A stretch of DNA of 64,000 bases from Aphanomyces cochlioides (Eukaryota; Oomycota; Saprolegniomycetes; Saprolegniales; Verrucalvaceae): NCBI GenBank assembly GCA_019828595.1, contig JAHQRK010000009.1, positions 2,604,001-2,668,000 of the forward strand, read 5' to 3'. Below, piece by piece: positions 19,254-30,881 of this stretch (position 1 is the first letter of the stretch; each line of letters starts with the position of its first letter). The position numbers and the translations under genes were made by a program. The notes beneath the pieces were generated by a model. The model had not been told where the DNA came from. It saw only the letters and a program-made list of their open reading frames with translations, and did not search any database.

Positions 19254-20105
19254 AACAATCAACTCACACGAATCTTCGACAAAGTTGTTCGATCGTTTGA
19301 CATTCGGCAAGGGTCGCCACTGCCTAATGTCCCGACTTGTCAACATCCGTTTACAGCCAGAATCAAGGATGCTGATTTACCTTTCGAGTCGTGGCCCAAG
19401 AAAAACGTGGTGCATTTAGCTTACCACGCCCCCCAGACTGAAGCTATACATCCTATGAAGACTACGACAAGAACTGACAAAGACATAGCAAAGTATATCC
19501 GTCTCATTCGTACTGTGTGTAATCTACCTCCACCTGTTCAAGGCGATGTATGGTTTCGATTGCACATGAAGATGTTACCCGTCAACTCGAGGTTTTCCTA
19601 TATGCAGATCCAAAACCCTGACGCTATTTGTTGTGTCTACGAAGATTGCTCGGATGTTGAGACTTTTCATCATGCCTTCCATACATGTCATCATGTACAT
19701 CAAGTTTGGATGTTCCAAGAGCGAGCATGGAGTGCTTATGGTGTTAAGTTTGATTGGGCAACCACCACGAATATCAGTCGCTTCAAGACCAATACGCGAG
19801 GAAAACACCTGCATGACGCATTATTCAAATTATGGTCCCTCCTTTGTGCTTCCATCACGTACTCCTTATGGACTCAAAGAAATGCAACCAAGTTCGATGG
19901 CAAAAAGCCTCTACCGATTTTACTATGGAACGAGATTATATTTGTCAGTTGGACAGCTTCCATCAGGCGAACAATTCGTTTGCTCTCGCCTGACGACTTC
20001 GACTATCGAAACATCATCGAAGCGGTCTCAGTCCTTTTCTCTCAAGCTGGATACAACGAGCTATTCGAAAAATATCCCATGTCTTTTCGAGTTGAACACC
20101 AGTAA
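19254..20105 (+). pseudogene. Family B ORF2, C-terminal fragment (B4, 283 aa)
   Basis: Open to the normal stop at 20103-20105. It contains the zinc motif CCVYEDCS...HHAFHTC but no catalytic domain. No start of its own. Confidence 0.85.
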
Positions 20106-20318
20106 TTTGATTACAAGCCCCAGCTGTATTCTTGACTTGGTATCCCAGCTGAATTTTTGATTGGGAATCCTGGCGACCATCACTCACGATCCGCGCAAAA
20201 CATTTCACTGCCCAATCAAATCGTGCCTGACTCAAGTGTCGCAACTGAGAATAAGTTCAGTGAGAATCTCAAAACAATTCTCCAAGACTCACTTTTGATT
20301 TTACCCAAGACAACAACA

Positions 20319-21533
20319 ATGGAAGCTTCAACGATTTTCACTGCCGATAGCGTACTCCCCGCGCAGACGTCGAGACCCATAACTACACGAGGTGTGGGGA
20401 GCTCGATGTCTCCAGGGATTACTCTTGAGGGAGTGGATGGAGTTGAGATTTCTGTACCTATGACGCAATCATCCGACACTCGTCCTTCAAGTCCAGTTAC
20501 AACTGAAGAACACCAATTTACTCCTGATATGTCCATTTTGAACTCGAGCACCCGCGAATTTGACCCCTTGGGCAATGACAATGGATCTCCGCTACCATCC
20601 CTCATGGATCTATTGGACGATGTTTCTGTTCCAGCCAGGCCACAAACGAATGCGACAACGGCTGATGCCCCAACCAACCGCCCACGCACTCTGCGAATTC
20701 CAACCGACGATGATGACATCGATGAAGTGTTGTTTATCGATGACCACCGCGAAGTGGCATCAATGCGAAATCGAATTTCAACTATTCAATACCAAGTCAA
20801 CTGGAAGTTTCAACGCCCGGATGGACTCGACAAAGACTGGTTCGACGAAAAAGACCTCAGCGGGTGTCAAGAAGCCGTGGCGATGTACCAACGATGGCGA
20901 CAAGCTGGAGCCCACTTCCTCACGAACACTGGTCTCGCCCCAACGCTTGCTGAATTTCGAGCGATGGATCCTCTGTGGCTAGAAATTGGCAACAACAGTG
21001 ACAAATCTTGTCTTGCGGCTGCAATCCGAATCGTTGCTACCAATTTGAATGTCTCCAATTTTGAGCTCAGCGAAGAAGTCATTTCGGGTTTCAAAGAGGC
21101 CCATGGAGTTCCTCAAGACGCGGGCATTCCCCCTTCCAAGATGCATGATTTTCTCAAGCTGGCATACACACATGGATTCCACTACAACGACGCCATATTC
21201 TCCCGTCAACTGCTCAAGCAATCGGTGGGTGATCCAATTCGTGATATCTGTAGAGCGATATTGGATGAGCCTGACGGAGAATTCTTGGTTGTTTCTGTCA
21301 CTGATTCAACATCCCATTGCTGGGTCCTCGCCAAGCGATACAAGCGCTGCATAGACCGAAGTCTATGTATGATCCAAGACAATGAAAATGTATACCCCCT
21401 GGGTCAGATGCCAAGAGTCAGTTTTATCCGACATATTCGCCGTGTTAGCTTACAAACACCGAAGAAATCGAAGTCCCAACGTCGAAGCGAATCAAGAAAA
21501 CGAAAAGCCAAATTGATTTCCAATTCAGCCTAG
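20319..21533 (+). CDS. Family B ORF3 (404 aa): chromodomain-like + papain/OTU-order cysteine protease-like protein
   Basis: The ATG at 20319 follows ACAACAACA, a good eukaryotic context. The open frame extends upstream to ~20157 without an ATG. Residues 1-130 are low complexity (S/T/P/D). Residues ~133-195 look by eye like a chromodomain (DEVLFIDDHRE, YQVNWKF with W162 and F164, DWFDEKDL, CQEAVAMY). Residues ~218-360 carry a possible protease core in C-H-D order: C231 (DKSCLAAA), H333 (TSHCWVL) and D354 or N355 (IQDNE). Residues 381-399 are strongly basic and could be a nuclear signal. It lies 213 nt after ORF2. Protein family and catalysis are inference from motifs only. Confidence 0.72.
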   Translation: MEASTIFTADSVLPAQTSRPITTRGVGSSMSPGITLEGVDGVEISVPMTQSSDTRPSSPVTTEEHQFTPDMSILNSSTREFDPLGNDNGSPLPSLMDLLDDVSVPARPQTNATTADAPTNRPRTLRIPTDDDDIDEVLFIDDHREVASMRNRISTIQYQVNWKFQRPDGLDKDWFDEKDLSGCQEAVAMYQRWRQAGAHFLTNTGLAPTLAEFRAMDPLWLEIGNNSDKSCLAAAIRIVATNLNVSNFELSEEVISGFKEAHGVPQDAGIPPSKMHDFLKLAYTHGFHYNDAIFSRQLLKQSVGDPIRDICRAILDEPDGEFLVVSVTDSTSHCWVLAKRYKRCIDRSLCMIQDNENVYPLGQMPRVSFIRHIRRVSLQTPKKSKSQRRSESRKRKAKLISNSA

Positions 21534-21625
21534 CAGTTGGAAATGGGATGAGCCTTCGGGCAATATTAGTTTGTAGTTTACATTAACTACAAATAGACTC
21601 CCCATTGACATTGAGCTATACGACC

Positions 21626-21707
21626 ACTTTTACTTTTGCCGTCAACCACTCAAGTCAGTAGTCAGTTCAAGTAAGGTACCCCTCCCGCCTCCCAAGTGAA
21701 GTGAAGT
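21626..21707 (+). promoter_or_regulatory. 5' UTR of D2
   Basis: 82 nt from the insertion junction to the ORF1 ATG. The TTTGCC..C.ACC core at ~21634-21647 is shared with the first 22 nt of A4 and B5. An internal promoter is plausible because the copy is inserted without upstream sequence, but no motif is diagnostic. Confidence 0.4.
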
Positions 21708-24400
21708 ATGTCGTCCACCGCCACGTCAGCTACCGCCAATGCTCCCAGCGCTCGCGTCTTTGAAGATTCTTATGGTCGCATGCCTAATGAAAACAATCAC
21801 CACGATGAAACCTCGTCCTTTGCACCTCTTGTCGATGCGCCGATGACCGAACCACCGCTCGTCGCGAGCACCTCTTTGGACTCTCGTGAGGATGCTGATC
21901 ACTTGTCGCAGCCTCCAAACGACTGTCGTGAATCACTGGAACCTTCCACCGACTCGAACGCTCGAAACGTTCCAAGTCCCGAGCCAACCGCCGAGTCTCA
22001 CAACCGAGACGATGCGCCGCTCGCTCGCGCTGCTGAAGCCGCAATGAGCGCTCCTGGCTCAAATGACTCGCCACCTAATGAAGAAACATCACCACCAACT
22101 CCTTCGAACAACGCACCTGGCACTCGACTCCATGTCGACCTCTCGGACCCCGAAGGAACTCCGCCACGTGTCGTGCAACCAGCACCTCAAAAATTGACCT
22201 ATGCGGATTTGTTACGCAAAGGGGTAGGGAAACCTACTACGGAGCGGGTGAAGACCGTCTTGACCCGCCCGACGACCGAGTATCTCGACAAGTTGATGCA
22301 ACTTGCTCGCAACGAAGAAGCTGACGAGGATGAAGTCCTACAAGTCATTTCAGACGCCACACCTTCGAAACCAAAAACAACTACCGCCACAGTGTGGATC
22401 AAAACGGGCGACACTTTCAAAGACCGCGAGTTCTCCAATGAGAAACTCATTGCCGCAATCTTCAAGGAGAACGCCCAGGCTTCTTGGGCTCACCTCTTGC
22501 TCGAGTTTGTTCAACTCAACAAGGCACGCGATGGTGATATCGTGGTGTCTATCACGTCGCCATTCGTTCGCTCTGAATTAGAAGGTCAAGAGATCTCCAT
22601 CTATGGCAAGTCGTACCCTTCTCGACAGCCACAACCAACAAGACGCCGCGTCACTTCTCGGGAGGATCAAAAGCGCCAAAAGACCCAATGGATGCACTTT
22701 ACTTCATGGATATTGTTGGTATCCGTTTCAACTTTGATACGGACAAACTGTTTCGCCTATTGAAGCGACTCAAGACAAAACCAGTCTTTCAAGCGTACCG
22801 TCAACATTTACCCAATATCACGTGCCAGTCGAATGTGTGGAGGGTTTACTTCTTGGAGTCAACCGCTCCTAATCAACTCATTGTTAACGGACACGCCACC
22901 GATCAATTGCGCATGGACGGCGTAACCTACAATGTCTTCGTCAAAGACTACGAAAAGTCAAGCCAACGTACGGGCGCGCGTTCTCCTCATTGCTTGGATC
23001 TTGACCAACTCGTGGAGTCTATGGCTTCACAGCCGTCAAGTCCCCACAAGGAAGAAGAATCAGAATCGCAACAACAACCCAAGCGTCCAAAGACCGACGA
23101 CCAGCCACCCCGCGAAGCAGCTAAGCCTCAGCAGGAGGAACAAGGCGAGGAAATGGAAGTCGAGGAGTTGCACCAAGGCTCCAACCAAACGGTAGAACCT
23201 CAGCAGGAGGAACAAGCCGAGGAAATGGAAGTCGAGGAATCCAATAATGATCCCAATCAACAAACGAACGACAGCACCTCCTCCCTTGATGGCCGCAACG
23301 CTGATAAGGGAGAAGAGATGGAAGTCGATGCCAAATCTACCAAGAGAAACACAAGTCAGACCGGCGAAGAAGACGGATTTGAAGCACCACGACGCAAGAA
23401 GAGAACGGCAGTTCAGCAGTCATCGCCGACTGTCAAGTCGTGGGCATCCGACAACTTCTTCGATGTCCTCAATCAAATCGAGGTCAGCACACGCACACTT
23501 GAAATACATCAAGATGTTTCAACTCGAGTGTACATACCAAAAGTCAACAAACTCCCCACCGACGTAGCGGCCATGAAGTCTGCCTACGTCAAGAAGCAAC
23601 ACGTCGTTAGCAACAAACTCGACTGGCATCCAGACAACCTTACCATGGAAGAGTTCATGAATGTCCTGCAACAAAGTGCTGAAGACGGAACCTCCTTCGA
23701 GCAACACACTCAAGTCATCGCAACCACAGACTACTCAGGAACAGAACTTGATGTAGTCGATTCGATCCGACGGTGCAATGTCGACTCTTTGTGGAAGATA
23801 ATCCACACGCAACCTCAAAGCATGAACGTCGTGCTCACCAAACTCGCTATCAATTCGTACCATGAATACTCCAAAGTCGTCCGAATGCATACCTGGCATC
23901 GATGGATTGCCGCGACTCAACTTCCTTTAGTGGATTCATTCACCAACGGGTTCAAATTTACGTTCCAGGAACACCCACGGTGGTCACGACTTGAAGAAAT
24001 CTCAAACTCTCCCGAGTTCTTCAAGGACGCCGCAAACCATCCAGCCTTTTCATCTGAGCACGTCGAAGACGCCCTCTCAGCATTCGAGTTATGGCTCTCT
24101 GTCCAAGCACCGTTAGTCTTCAAGAATGACATTTGGCTACTTTACCTCACACGCCAACCCGTTGAGTGGCTCCCAACCAAGCATGTAAGGATGCTTGCAT
24201 CGAATACGCTCTGGGCGCTGTTGAAATCGTCGTTTGGACAACAATTCGCAGAGGAATTGCACCACTTGTGCAAAACGGAAATGACTTCGTGGATTTGGCA
24301 ACTCAGCCTGGACGCATATCAACCTACAAACAACTCGTCAACGGCATTCGTCGGCCAGGACAATACCCGTCTGCAGCGCCGACACATCCTCTTGTACTAA
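21708..24400 (+). pseudogene. Family D ORF1 (nucleic-acid-binding/Gag-like role inferred), one frameshift
   Basis: The ATG at 21708 opens a frame that runs to 22763. The homologous continuation is in another frame from about 22688 to the stop 24398-24400, so one indel lies around 22640-22690. The N-terminus is S/T/P/E-rich. A central segment (~22690-22960, ...VWRVYFLEST...YNVFVKDY) resembles the RRM-like segment of the A/B ORF1. Then come two acidic repeats (PQQEEQ.EEMEVEE, ~23125-23245) and a helical C-terminal domain homologous to A/B ORF1 (VDSLWKII...YHEYSKVVRMHTWHRW). ORF1 proteins of this kind coat element RNA. No zinc knuckle was seen. Confidence 0.75.
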
Positions 24401-24414
24401 AGTCCTCGCGGCTG
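24397..24414 (+). promoter_or_regulatory. ORF1/ORF2 junction, candidate +1 recoding site (D2)
   Basis: CTAAAGT.CTCGCGGCTG spans the ORF1 stop (24398-24400) and matches the B junction at nearly every base despite low similarity on both sides. ORF2 is open in the +1 frame from the stop, with no ATG until after the first endonuclease motif. Confidence 0.5.
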
Positions 24415-27400
24415 TTGTGCAAGGTCAACCACAAACACACCCAAACAATCCACCAACAAACTCAACGCAACCATCCTTTCCAAACTCTTCGCTATCCAAG
24501 TTATCTATCGCCACAGCCAATATCAATGGTGTATCGAGAGATAGTGGAAACTTACTTGTAAATTCCATGATCTCGAGGTACAACATTGTCGGCTTACAAG
24601 AGACCAAATTTGCTGGTATCGTGCAATTCGACAAGTTCCAATTCCACTTGACGCATGCTCTTGGCAAAGACCAGTACTTCCTTGCTTCAAACGACCATCG
24701 ACAAAATTCCGACCAAGTGGAGCAATACCGCTCAGGTGGTGTTGCGATGGTCTTCCAAGCCACAGTGCCGGGTTTCGAACATCTTCACCACGAAACCCAA
24801 TACGACATCGAGGATCGCTACATGGTGGTTAGCTCTATGTGGGGTGATGATCCGATTTATTACCACAATATATACGCGCCAGTGCAAGACAATGAACGTG
24901 ACGCGTTCTTCAATTCCTTGCCGCGAAATTTTCCGCTCAACTCTAGGCATGTCGTCTTGGGTGACTTCAACCTTCCAATGGACAGAGACCTTGATTCCAG
25001 GGGGTCAGAAGTTTCAAATCATCACACTCACCGACAATCTTGCTTTGCTTGGATCCAAGAGCTCAATGTCGTGGACGCTTGGCGCAGCTACAATCCTACA
25101 CGAAGGGTTTATTCGTCACCTCAAAGACTCAATCGGCTGGATTACATTCTGCTGGATCCAATCTTATCTAGCTGGGTTCGTACAACGGAATACTTCGAAC
25201 CCACAGCAGACACCGACCACCTTTGGCACTTCGTGGAGCTTCAACCTATCCAAATTAAGCGCCAGAAGAGCTATTGGCAATTACCAAAAGAATTGATGAC
25301 CATCTCAGAAGTAAGAGAAGCCATCAAAAATGAAGTGGATGCACTCCTCAATGAGTTGAGAGCATCTCAGGAGCCAGGATCACTGTGGTCCCGTTGGAAA
25401 CATCGGACGAAGAAGTTCCTGCAGAAGTATCATGCTCGATTGATAACTGACCAGCGCAATGAACTTCAAGCGGCTCAAATTCAGTGGCTTCAAGCTCAAT
25501 TGAAACATCGACAACGACGGATCAACGATGACGCGCTCGAGGTCGCAAAAGCCAACTATGAAGAACGTAAACAAGAGATAAAACAACGTCGCGCCGACCT
25601 CATCTTTGACTTCCATGCCACGCACAACGAAGCGGCTACATCTCACTTCTTTCGAAAGCCCCAATCAAGTCGTTACGCAGTTCTTATCGTGGAATGTTAT
25701 GACAGTGAAGGGAACATCACAGACATACCTGAAGAAATCCACCAAGCATTCAATAACCATTGGTCTGCAGTCATGACTGACGATGACGTCGTGTCAAACA
25801 GAAACACTGAAGAGCTCAACTCCTTCCTTGAAGTCCTGGAACGCGGACTGTCGGAGGACGAGTCCGCTTCGCTAGATATACCAGTGACAGCGGCGGAACT
25901 CGCTCAATCCATAAGAACAATGAATCCACACAAGCCTCCTGGCATCGATGGATTCCCAGCTTGTTTTTACCAAGTGGACTCACTTCTCTTCGGCGAAATT
26001 CTACGAATTGTGTTTCAAGATCGAAGTCGCAAGGGAAGCTTACTTGACTTCCAGCGATGGTCAGCAATCTCATTGCTCTTCAAGGGCGGCAACCGTCGGA
26101 ATCCCGCCAACTATCGTCCCATTGCATTGATTCCAGTGGAGGTGAAGGTCTTGTCGAGAGCTTTGGCCTACAGGCTATCGCATGTATTGCCAAGTATCAT
26201 CCAACCAGAGCAAAATGGATTCGTCAAAGGCAGACGTATTCATGATCACGTCATTTTCCTTCAAGATCTTCAGCATTATTGCACAACATTCAGTGAAGAA
26301 GCTTACACCATGTTCTTGGATTTCGAGAAAGCTTATGACCGCGTGAACCACAACTTCATGTATCAAGTACTCCAAAAGTTTAATGTGGGAGACAACTTTA
26401 TTAACTGGATCAAACTCCTCTACAAAGACACCAAAGTAAGTTTGAACATCAATTGAGAACTTACACAGCCGTTCCATCCAACGCGGGGAGTCAAGCAAGG
26501 CGACCCTTTGTCTTCAATGTTGTTTGTGATGACGATCGAGCCACTTGCACAATTGTTACGCAACCACCCGGAGCGCGGCTTCGCCTTTTCCAACGCAGAA
26601 GGAGGGATCGCTTCGGTCCTCTTGTTCGCAGACGACACAACCCTTGTTTCTGGATCTCTGGTAGACCTTGAAGCGCAATTGCAACTTGTCGACAAGTTTT
26701 GTCGTCACTCTGGTGCCAAGTTAAACAGGAGCAAAAGCAAAGTACTCACTCTCGACAGCAAACAGCCCGTTGTCCACCACCCGAGATTGAATATGGTTCC
26801 CAGTGGAATTCCAGTCAAGTATCTGGGCATCCACCTAGGTCATAACTTGGATCCAAACCTACACATCAAAACCATCACCGACAAGTTCTACAAATCCTTC
26901 ACCACTTGGGCGTGTCGAGCGAGAACGATCAAAGGTCGAAGATTACTCGTAAACACCATGCTCCTATCACAGTTGTGGCATTACACCATGGTTTTACCAA
27001 TTCAAGACAGTACCATTCAGCAGTGGCAATCCATGGTGAACAAATTTGTTCTCAGTCGCAGGACTCAAACGACAGAAAAATATCTGGCTCTTGCTGCTGG
27101 TGGCCTTGTGCACGACCCAAAAATTGGCTTGAAAGTGCCTCACATAGCCTCAACTATTCGCAAACAACGACTCATACGGCTCCAGCTTCTAGTCAAAGAG
27201 GAGCATGATACATCGCAATCGTGGGCAATTTTACCTTCAGATCGATTGCGCCGATGTATGAGCCCATATTCTCGTAATGATCGGTGGGATTTCTTGGTAT
27301 ACCATCCATCGCTCAACAACAAGCTTGTCCAACGCAATTTGCTGTCGCCATTATGGCAAGACATTTGGAAGCATTGGGCCAAAATTCCAATGACTGCCAA

Positions 27401-28555
27401 AACGCCACATGAACCTACAATTCATCAGATGATCCAAATGCCGATTTGGTTGTCGTCGCACCCACTGTTCCAAGTGTCCGGTCGAGAGGGGACGTCTTCC
27501 TTGGCGATCAAGTTGAAAAATCATCGCGATTGGTATCGTCACTTGGCCCGCAGTGGCTTTCAAAGCTTGCAAGATTTCTTGACTCCAACAAGGACATGGC
27601 CAACCTACGACGAATTCAAGCCATGATGACCGCACTCGAAGACGACTTTGTCGATGACTCACCAATTCCAACGAGTTTCCAACACTTCTACAAGCTCTTG
27701 ACCTCAATGGCAACCGATGTTTGGACTCAGGCCGTGCCGGTTGCAGGTGCAGTTCCACGTAGTCCTGAACAACAAAGCTTCATTGTCTTTCGACACAATG
27801 AACAAGACATACCTTTCTGTTCCTGGACAGCCAAGATACTGAAGCAGATAACCTTCCATGCACCGCCAATGACGAAGAAGCATCCCCTAGAAACATCAAT
27901 GAGACCAGACAAGAAAACGATCAGCGTTTACCTGTCGAGATACGTCAAGCCATTGTCCAAGATTGTTACACCAGTTCAGGCGGACGTTTGGTTTCGTGCT
28001 ATCTATGACATTCTTCCCGTTAGCGACAAGTTTCGATTCATGGAATCTGCTCACCCCAATGCTGTACAATGCTGCTATCCCCAGTGCTACGAACGCGAGA
28101 CTAAGCAGCATCTATTCATGGATTGCCGACGGATCCGCAGTGTTTGGTTACCTCACAGAGAAGCTTGGGGTCCATTCGGAGTACGCTTCAGTTGGGATTG
28201 GATTGAAAATCTTGACTCCTTTCAAGTCGCAAGGCGTTGGTCTTCGCACAAGGACTTGTTGTACCAGTTATGGTTCATGTTGATGTGCACCATCCTTCAT
28301 CTCCTATGGACACACCGCAACCGAGTCAAATTCGACAATGCTCCAACACCATACATACCTGCTCTCAATGATATCGCGTTCACGTTTTGGAGTTCAAACG
28401 TTCGCCGATGGCTTCGTCAAAATGACGATGAGCAGACGCTCCAAACCGTCAACCGCATTCTTGTTGTCCTAAAACGACAAACTCAATACAAGGAATATTT
28501 CAAACGACATACCAAGGCGTTTGCAAGTCATGGACGCGGAGGATCAACTTCATAA
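24399..28555 (+). pseudogene. Family D ORF2 (APE endonuclease + reverse transcriptase), one nonsense and one frameshift
   Basis: The endonuclease part is at ~24500-25235 (TANING, LQET, NIYAP, GDFNLP, LNRLDY, TDH). The reverse transcriptase is at ~25915-26880 (KPPGIDGFPACFY, YRPIALIPVE, LDFEKAYDRV, GVKQGDPLS, FADD at ~26625). A TGA at 26454-26456 replaces the expected GGA of NGEL; the frame is otherwise open past it. A second break near 27612-27620 moves the frame, and the zinc motif (CCYPQC...HLFMDC, ~28067-28125) lies in the shifted frame. There is no in-frame ATG upstream of the endonuclease, as in family B. Homologous to A/B/C ORF2 but clearly diverged. Confidence 0.85.
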
Positions 28556-29598
28556 AAATCGACTCGCCTTCTTCAGCCAACATAAAGCCGCTCCAAATTT
28601 CAAGAGTGGATTTGAACTTGATCGATCCAATGCAAATTCAAACTAAATTTTCAAGTTAGAAGTGATTCTAGCTGACCAACTTACTTGCAGCCAAGGCAAA
28701 CTTGAAATCAAACCAAAAAACACAAGAAAAATTGGTAATTCAAGGCTGAATTACAAAATTAAGAATTTGGGCAGCGCTTCGCGTGAAATCGGCGAGAAAT
28801 TTCTTGAAGACTTAGCGATTTTCAGAAGGTTTCGTCGCAAATCAAAAGCAAACTAAGCAAAAGTCAAGCCACAAAGACAAAGAAGAAACTTACCGAAAGT
28901 TGGTGAACGGGCCGCCCATAGCTGCGCTCGTGTGCTAACCCCCACGTTTCTTCGCGCTTTCTTGAAGTCGAAAATCGCCAAACTTGATCGCCAACAAACA
29001 CAAAAAGCAAATATCGTGCGCGCTCGCCACCCTACACAAACAAGTCATCAAAGCCAAAGTCGCCAAACCTCCTTTTCCGACGAAGTCTTGATTTGACCGC
29101 TACCCCCGGGGGCTCCAACAAAGGAGTAAAAAGAAAGGGACACCCAAAATCAAGGCCAAAGGCCGAAAGGCATAAAGCCATAAAGAGACAAACCCACAAA
29201 GAGGCAAACCCAAAGCACTCAATCCACTTCCACGGACACGAACTGACCAGGTTCTTAGCCCTGCATCCATGCATGAAGGGAGTCAGCCAACATACACTTC
29301 CGCAGAACTGTCCGGCTCCATGAATTGAGGCCAAAAAATGTCGAAGCAAGTCAACCGCTACCCTCAGACCGGGGTCATTGCGAGAAGACGTCCATATGCG
29401 TAGAGAGCCCTCCAGGAAGGCCCCCATCGCTGGCAGTTCAGACTCCTTCTACCACCCCTTCCTCCGACGAGCGAAGTACACAGGATGGTCGCCATTCGGA
29501 GCCATAGCTTCAAAAAACCAAGTCTTGAACGCCTTGATGTCTTCAACGCCTTGAAATTCTTCCTTGGAAACGCCCATCGTAGCAGCAGCACCACGAAC

Positions 29599-30246
29599 AT
29601 GGAGAGGAAGCAGCCAAAGCACCATGAGCGTAGAGACGAAAGCGACAGCGACACGGCCAAAACAGAGACAAGCGAGCAGCCACGCGGCAGAGACGACAGC
29701 GACAGCGACACGGCCAAAACAGAGACAAGCGAGCAGCCACACGGCAGAGACGACAGAGACAGCGACACGGCCACAACAGAGACAAGCGAGCAATCACACG
29801 GCAGACACGACAGAGACAGCGACACGGCCAAGACAGAGACAAGCGAGCAATCACATGGCAGACACGACAGCGACAGCGACACGGCCACAACAGAGACAAG
29901 CGAGCAGCCACACGGCAGACACGACAGAGACAGCGACACGGCCAAGACAGAGACAAGCGAGCAGCCACACGGCAGACACGACAGAGACAGCGACACGGCC
30001 AAGACAGAGACAAGCGAGCAGCCACACGGCAGAGACGACAGCGACGGCAACAACGACGATCGAACAGCGAGACAGGAGAACACGAGAGACGCAGCAACAA
30101 GTGTGGCGCAAAGCAGGAACACAACGAGGCAGGTCGAGCTTCAAGGCAGAGGGAACAACGTCGGACAAGCAAGGCCAAACCACGGACGAGAAGGAACGCA
30201 AACGAGAGGCAAGCAACCAAAGCGAGGCAACGGAGAGGCAGCCTGA
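29599..30246 (+). CDS. Possible family D ORF3: low-complexity charged repeat protein (215 aa)
   Basis: The ATG at 29599 (GAACATGGAG) opens 215 codons. Seven copies of a 19-residue unit (DSDSDTAKTETSEQPHGRD and variants) are followed by an Arg/Gly/Gln-rich tail. Several other frames on both strands are also open here, because a 57-bp repeat that lacks stops keeps its frame. The open frame alone is therefore weak evidence. No domain is recognised. It could equally be non-coding. Confidence 0.25.
   Translation: MERKQPKHHERRDESDSDTAKTETSEQPRGRDDSDSDTAKTETSEQPHGRDDRDSDTATTETSEQSHGRHDRDSDTAKTETSEQSHGRHDSDSDTATTETSEQPHGRHDRDSDTAKTETSEQPHGRHDRDSDTAKTETSEQPHGRDDSDGNNDDRTARQENTRDAATSVAQSRNTTRQVELQGRGNNVGQARPNHGREGTQTRGKQPKRGNGEAA
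29636..30043 (+). repeat. 57-bp tandem repeat, seven copies
   Basis: The landmark GACACGGCC recurs at 29650, 29707, 29764, 29821, 29878, 29935 and 29992, exactly 57 bp apart. Copies differ by a few substitutions (CCAAAAC/CCACAAC/CCAAGAC, CAGCCAC/CAATCAC). The period is a multiple of three. Confidence 0.95.
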
Positions 30247-30795
30247 CGGTGTGTTGGGCAGCAGGCAAATCTGAAAATGAAGCCGCAGCCATTCAAATCC
30301 ACAAGGAAGTTCTCCAATCTCATCCTCAAGAATTTCACACTACCCAACGAGTGGACTCCAAGACGCCCTATACAAAAATCAAGATACAAGATGTGGCCGA
30401 AGAAACATTTGGACACAGCGCACCCATGTTCCGACAATGACGCGCCATTGAGACAAGAAATCTGCTCCGTCCAAGATGAGTCCAACCAACATGTGGATAT
30501 TTCCTATGGCACTGGTCCCGTCCAAGATTAGTCAAGCCAACATTTGGGAGTTCTCCAGATGATGGCCCCGTCCAAGATTATTCCACAGCCATCTGATGAC
30601 GAAGACCAGACACTTCTGTCCCATGTCTACACCACCCAAGACCAGTCACCTTGTCACGAAACATGACGACCCTCACCCAAGTCCAAGATTCGACGTGTCA
30701 AGTGTCAACATTGCACTGTATCAACTGATACAACAGAAATCAAGTTTCAAGAGGTAAAACTTCTTGAGTTCAAATCTCACAAGCACCAATATTAT

Positions 30796-30857
30796 TCACT
30801 CAAGAGTGATTAATGACGGTCATTACTATTTAGCGTATAATTAAATTTAATATACGC
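30796..30857 (+). promoter_or_regulatory. 3'-terminal hairpins of family D
   Basis: TCACT/AGTGA around a CAAG loop at 30796-30809, and GCGTATA (30833-30839) with TATACGC (30851-30857), whose loop is itself the palindrome TTAAATTTAA. They lie within 75 nt of the integration junction, like the hairpins of A and B. Confidence 0.5.
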
Positions 30858-30881
30858 GATTGTACACTGAGCTATACGACC

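Larger units (their letters stand above)
19254..21611 (+). mobile_element. Family B element B4, 5'-truncated (2.36 kb)
   Basis: It begins in the last third of ORF2 (equal to ~60896 of B7) with one non-matching A at the junction. It carries the ORF2 end, a complete ORF3 and the family B 3' end, then scar 21612-21625. Confidence 0.94.
21626..30867 (+). mobile_element. Family D element D2, apparently full length (9.24 kb)
   Basis: It starts right after the B4 scar with an 82-nt 5' UTR whose first ~22 nt resemble the A/B 5' end. It holds ORF1, ORF2 and a long 3' region with a 57-bp tandem repeat. It ends ...CGATTGTACAC before scar 30868-30881. The junction sequence matches the tRNA target at one extra base (CTGAGC). 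It is the most diverged family here; ORF1 and ORF2 align with A/B/C only at protein level. Confidence 0.88.
28556..30867 (+). other. Long 3' region of D2 (2.3 kb) without assigned function
   Basis: After the ORF2 stop, A, B and C have only 85-215 nt before their end or next ORF, whereas D2 has 2.3 kb. It contains an AT-rich stretch (28556-28860), a segment of unclear origin (28900-29480), the 57-bp repeat (29636-30043), three imperfect ~51-bp repeats of CCGTCCAAGAT.A (30467, 30518, 30569), and the 3' terminal hairpins. Part could be a second mobile element inserted in D2; I see no boundary repeats that prove it. Confidence 0.5.

Noticed and set aside
28556..29480. Independent gene or DNA transposon inside the D2 tail
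   Set aside because: No terminal inverted repeats, target duplication or recognisable domain could be seen. Kept as unassigned sequence.
29636..30043. CRISPR-like array
   Set aside because: The units are contiguous without unique spacers, and the setting is a eukaryotic retrotransposon.
29364..30292. Minus-strand ORFs of ~250 codons rich in Cys/Leu/Ser in D2
   Set aside because: A 57-bp repeat without stops leaves several frames open on both strands. The hydrophobic-looking product is an artefact of the repeat.
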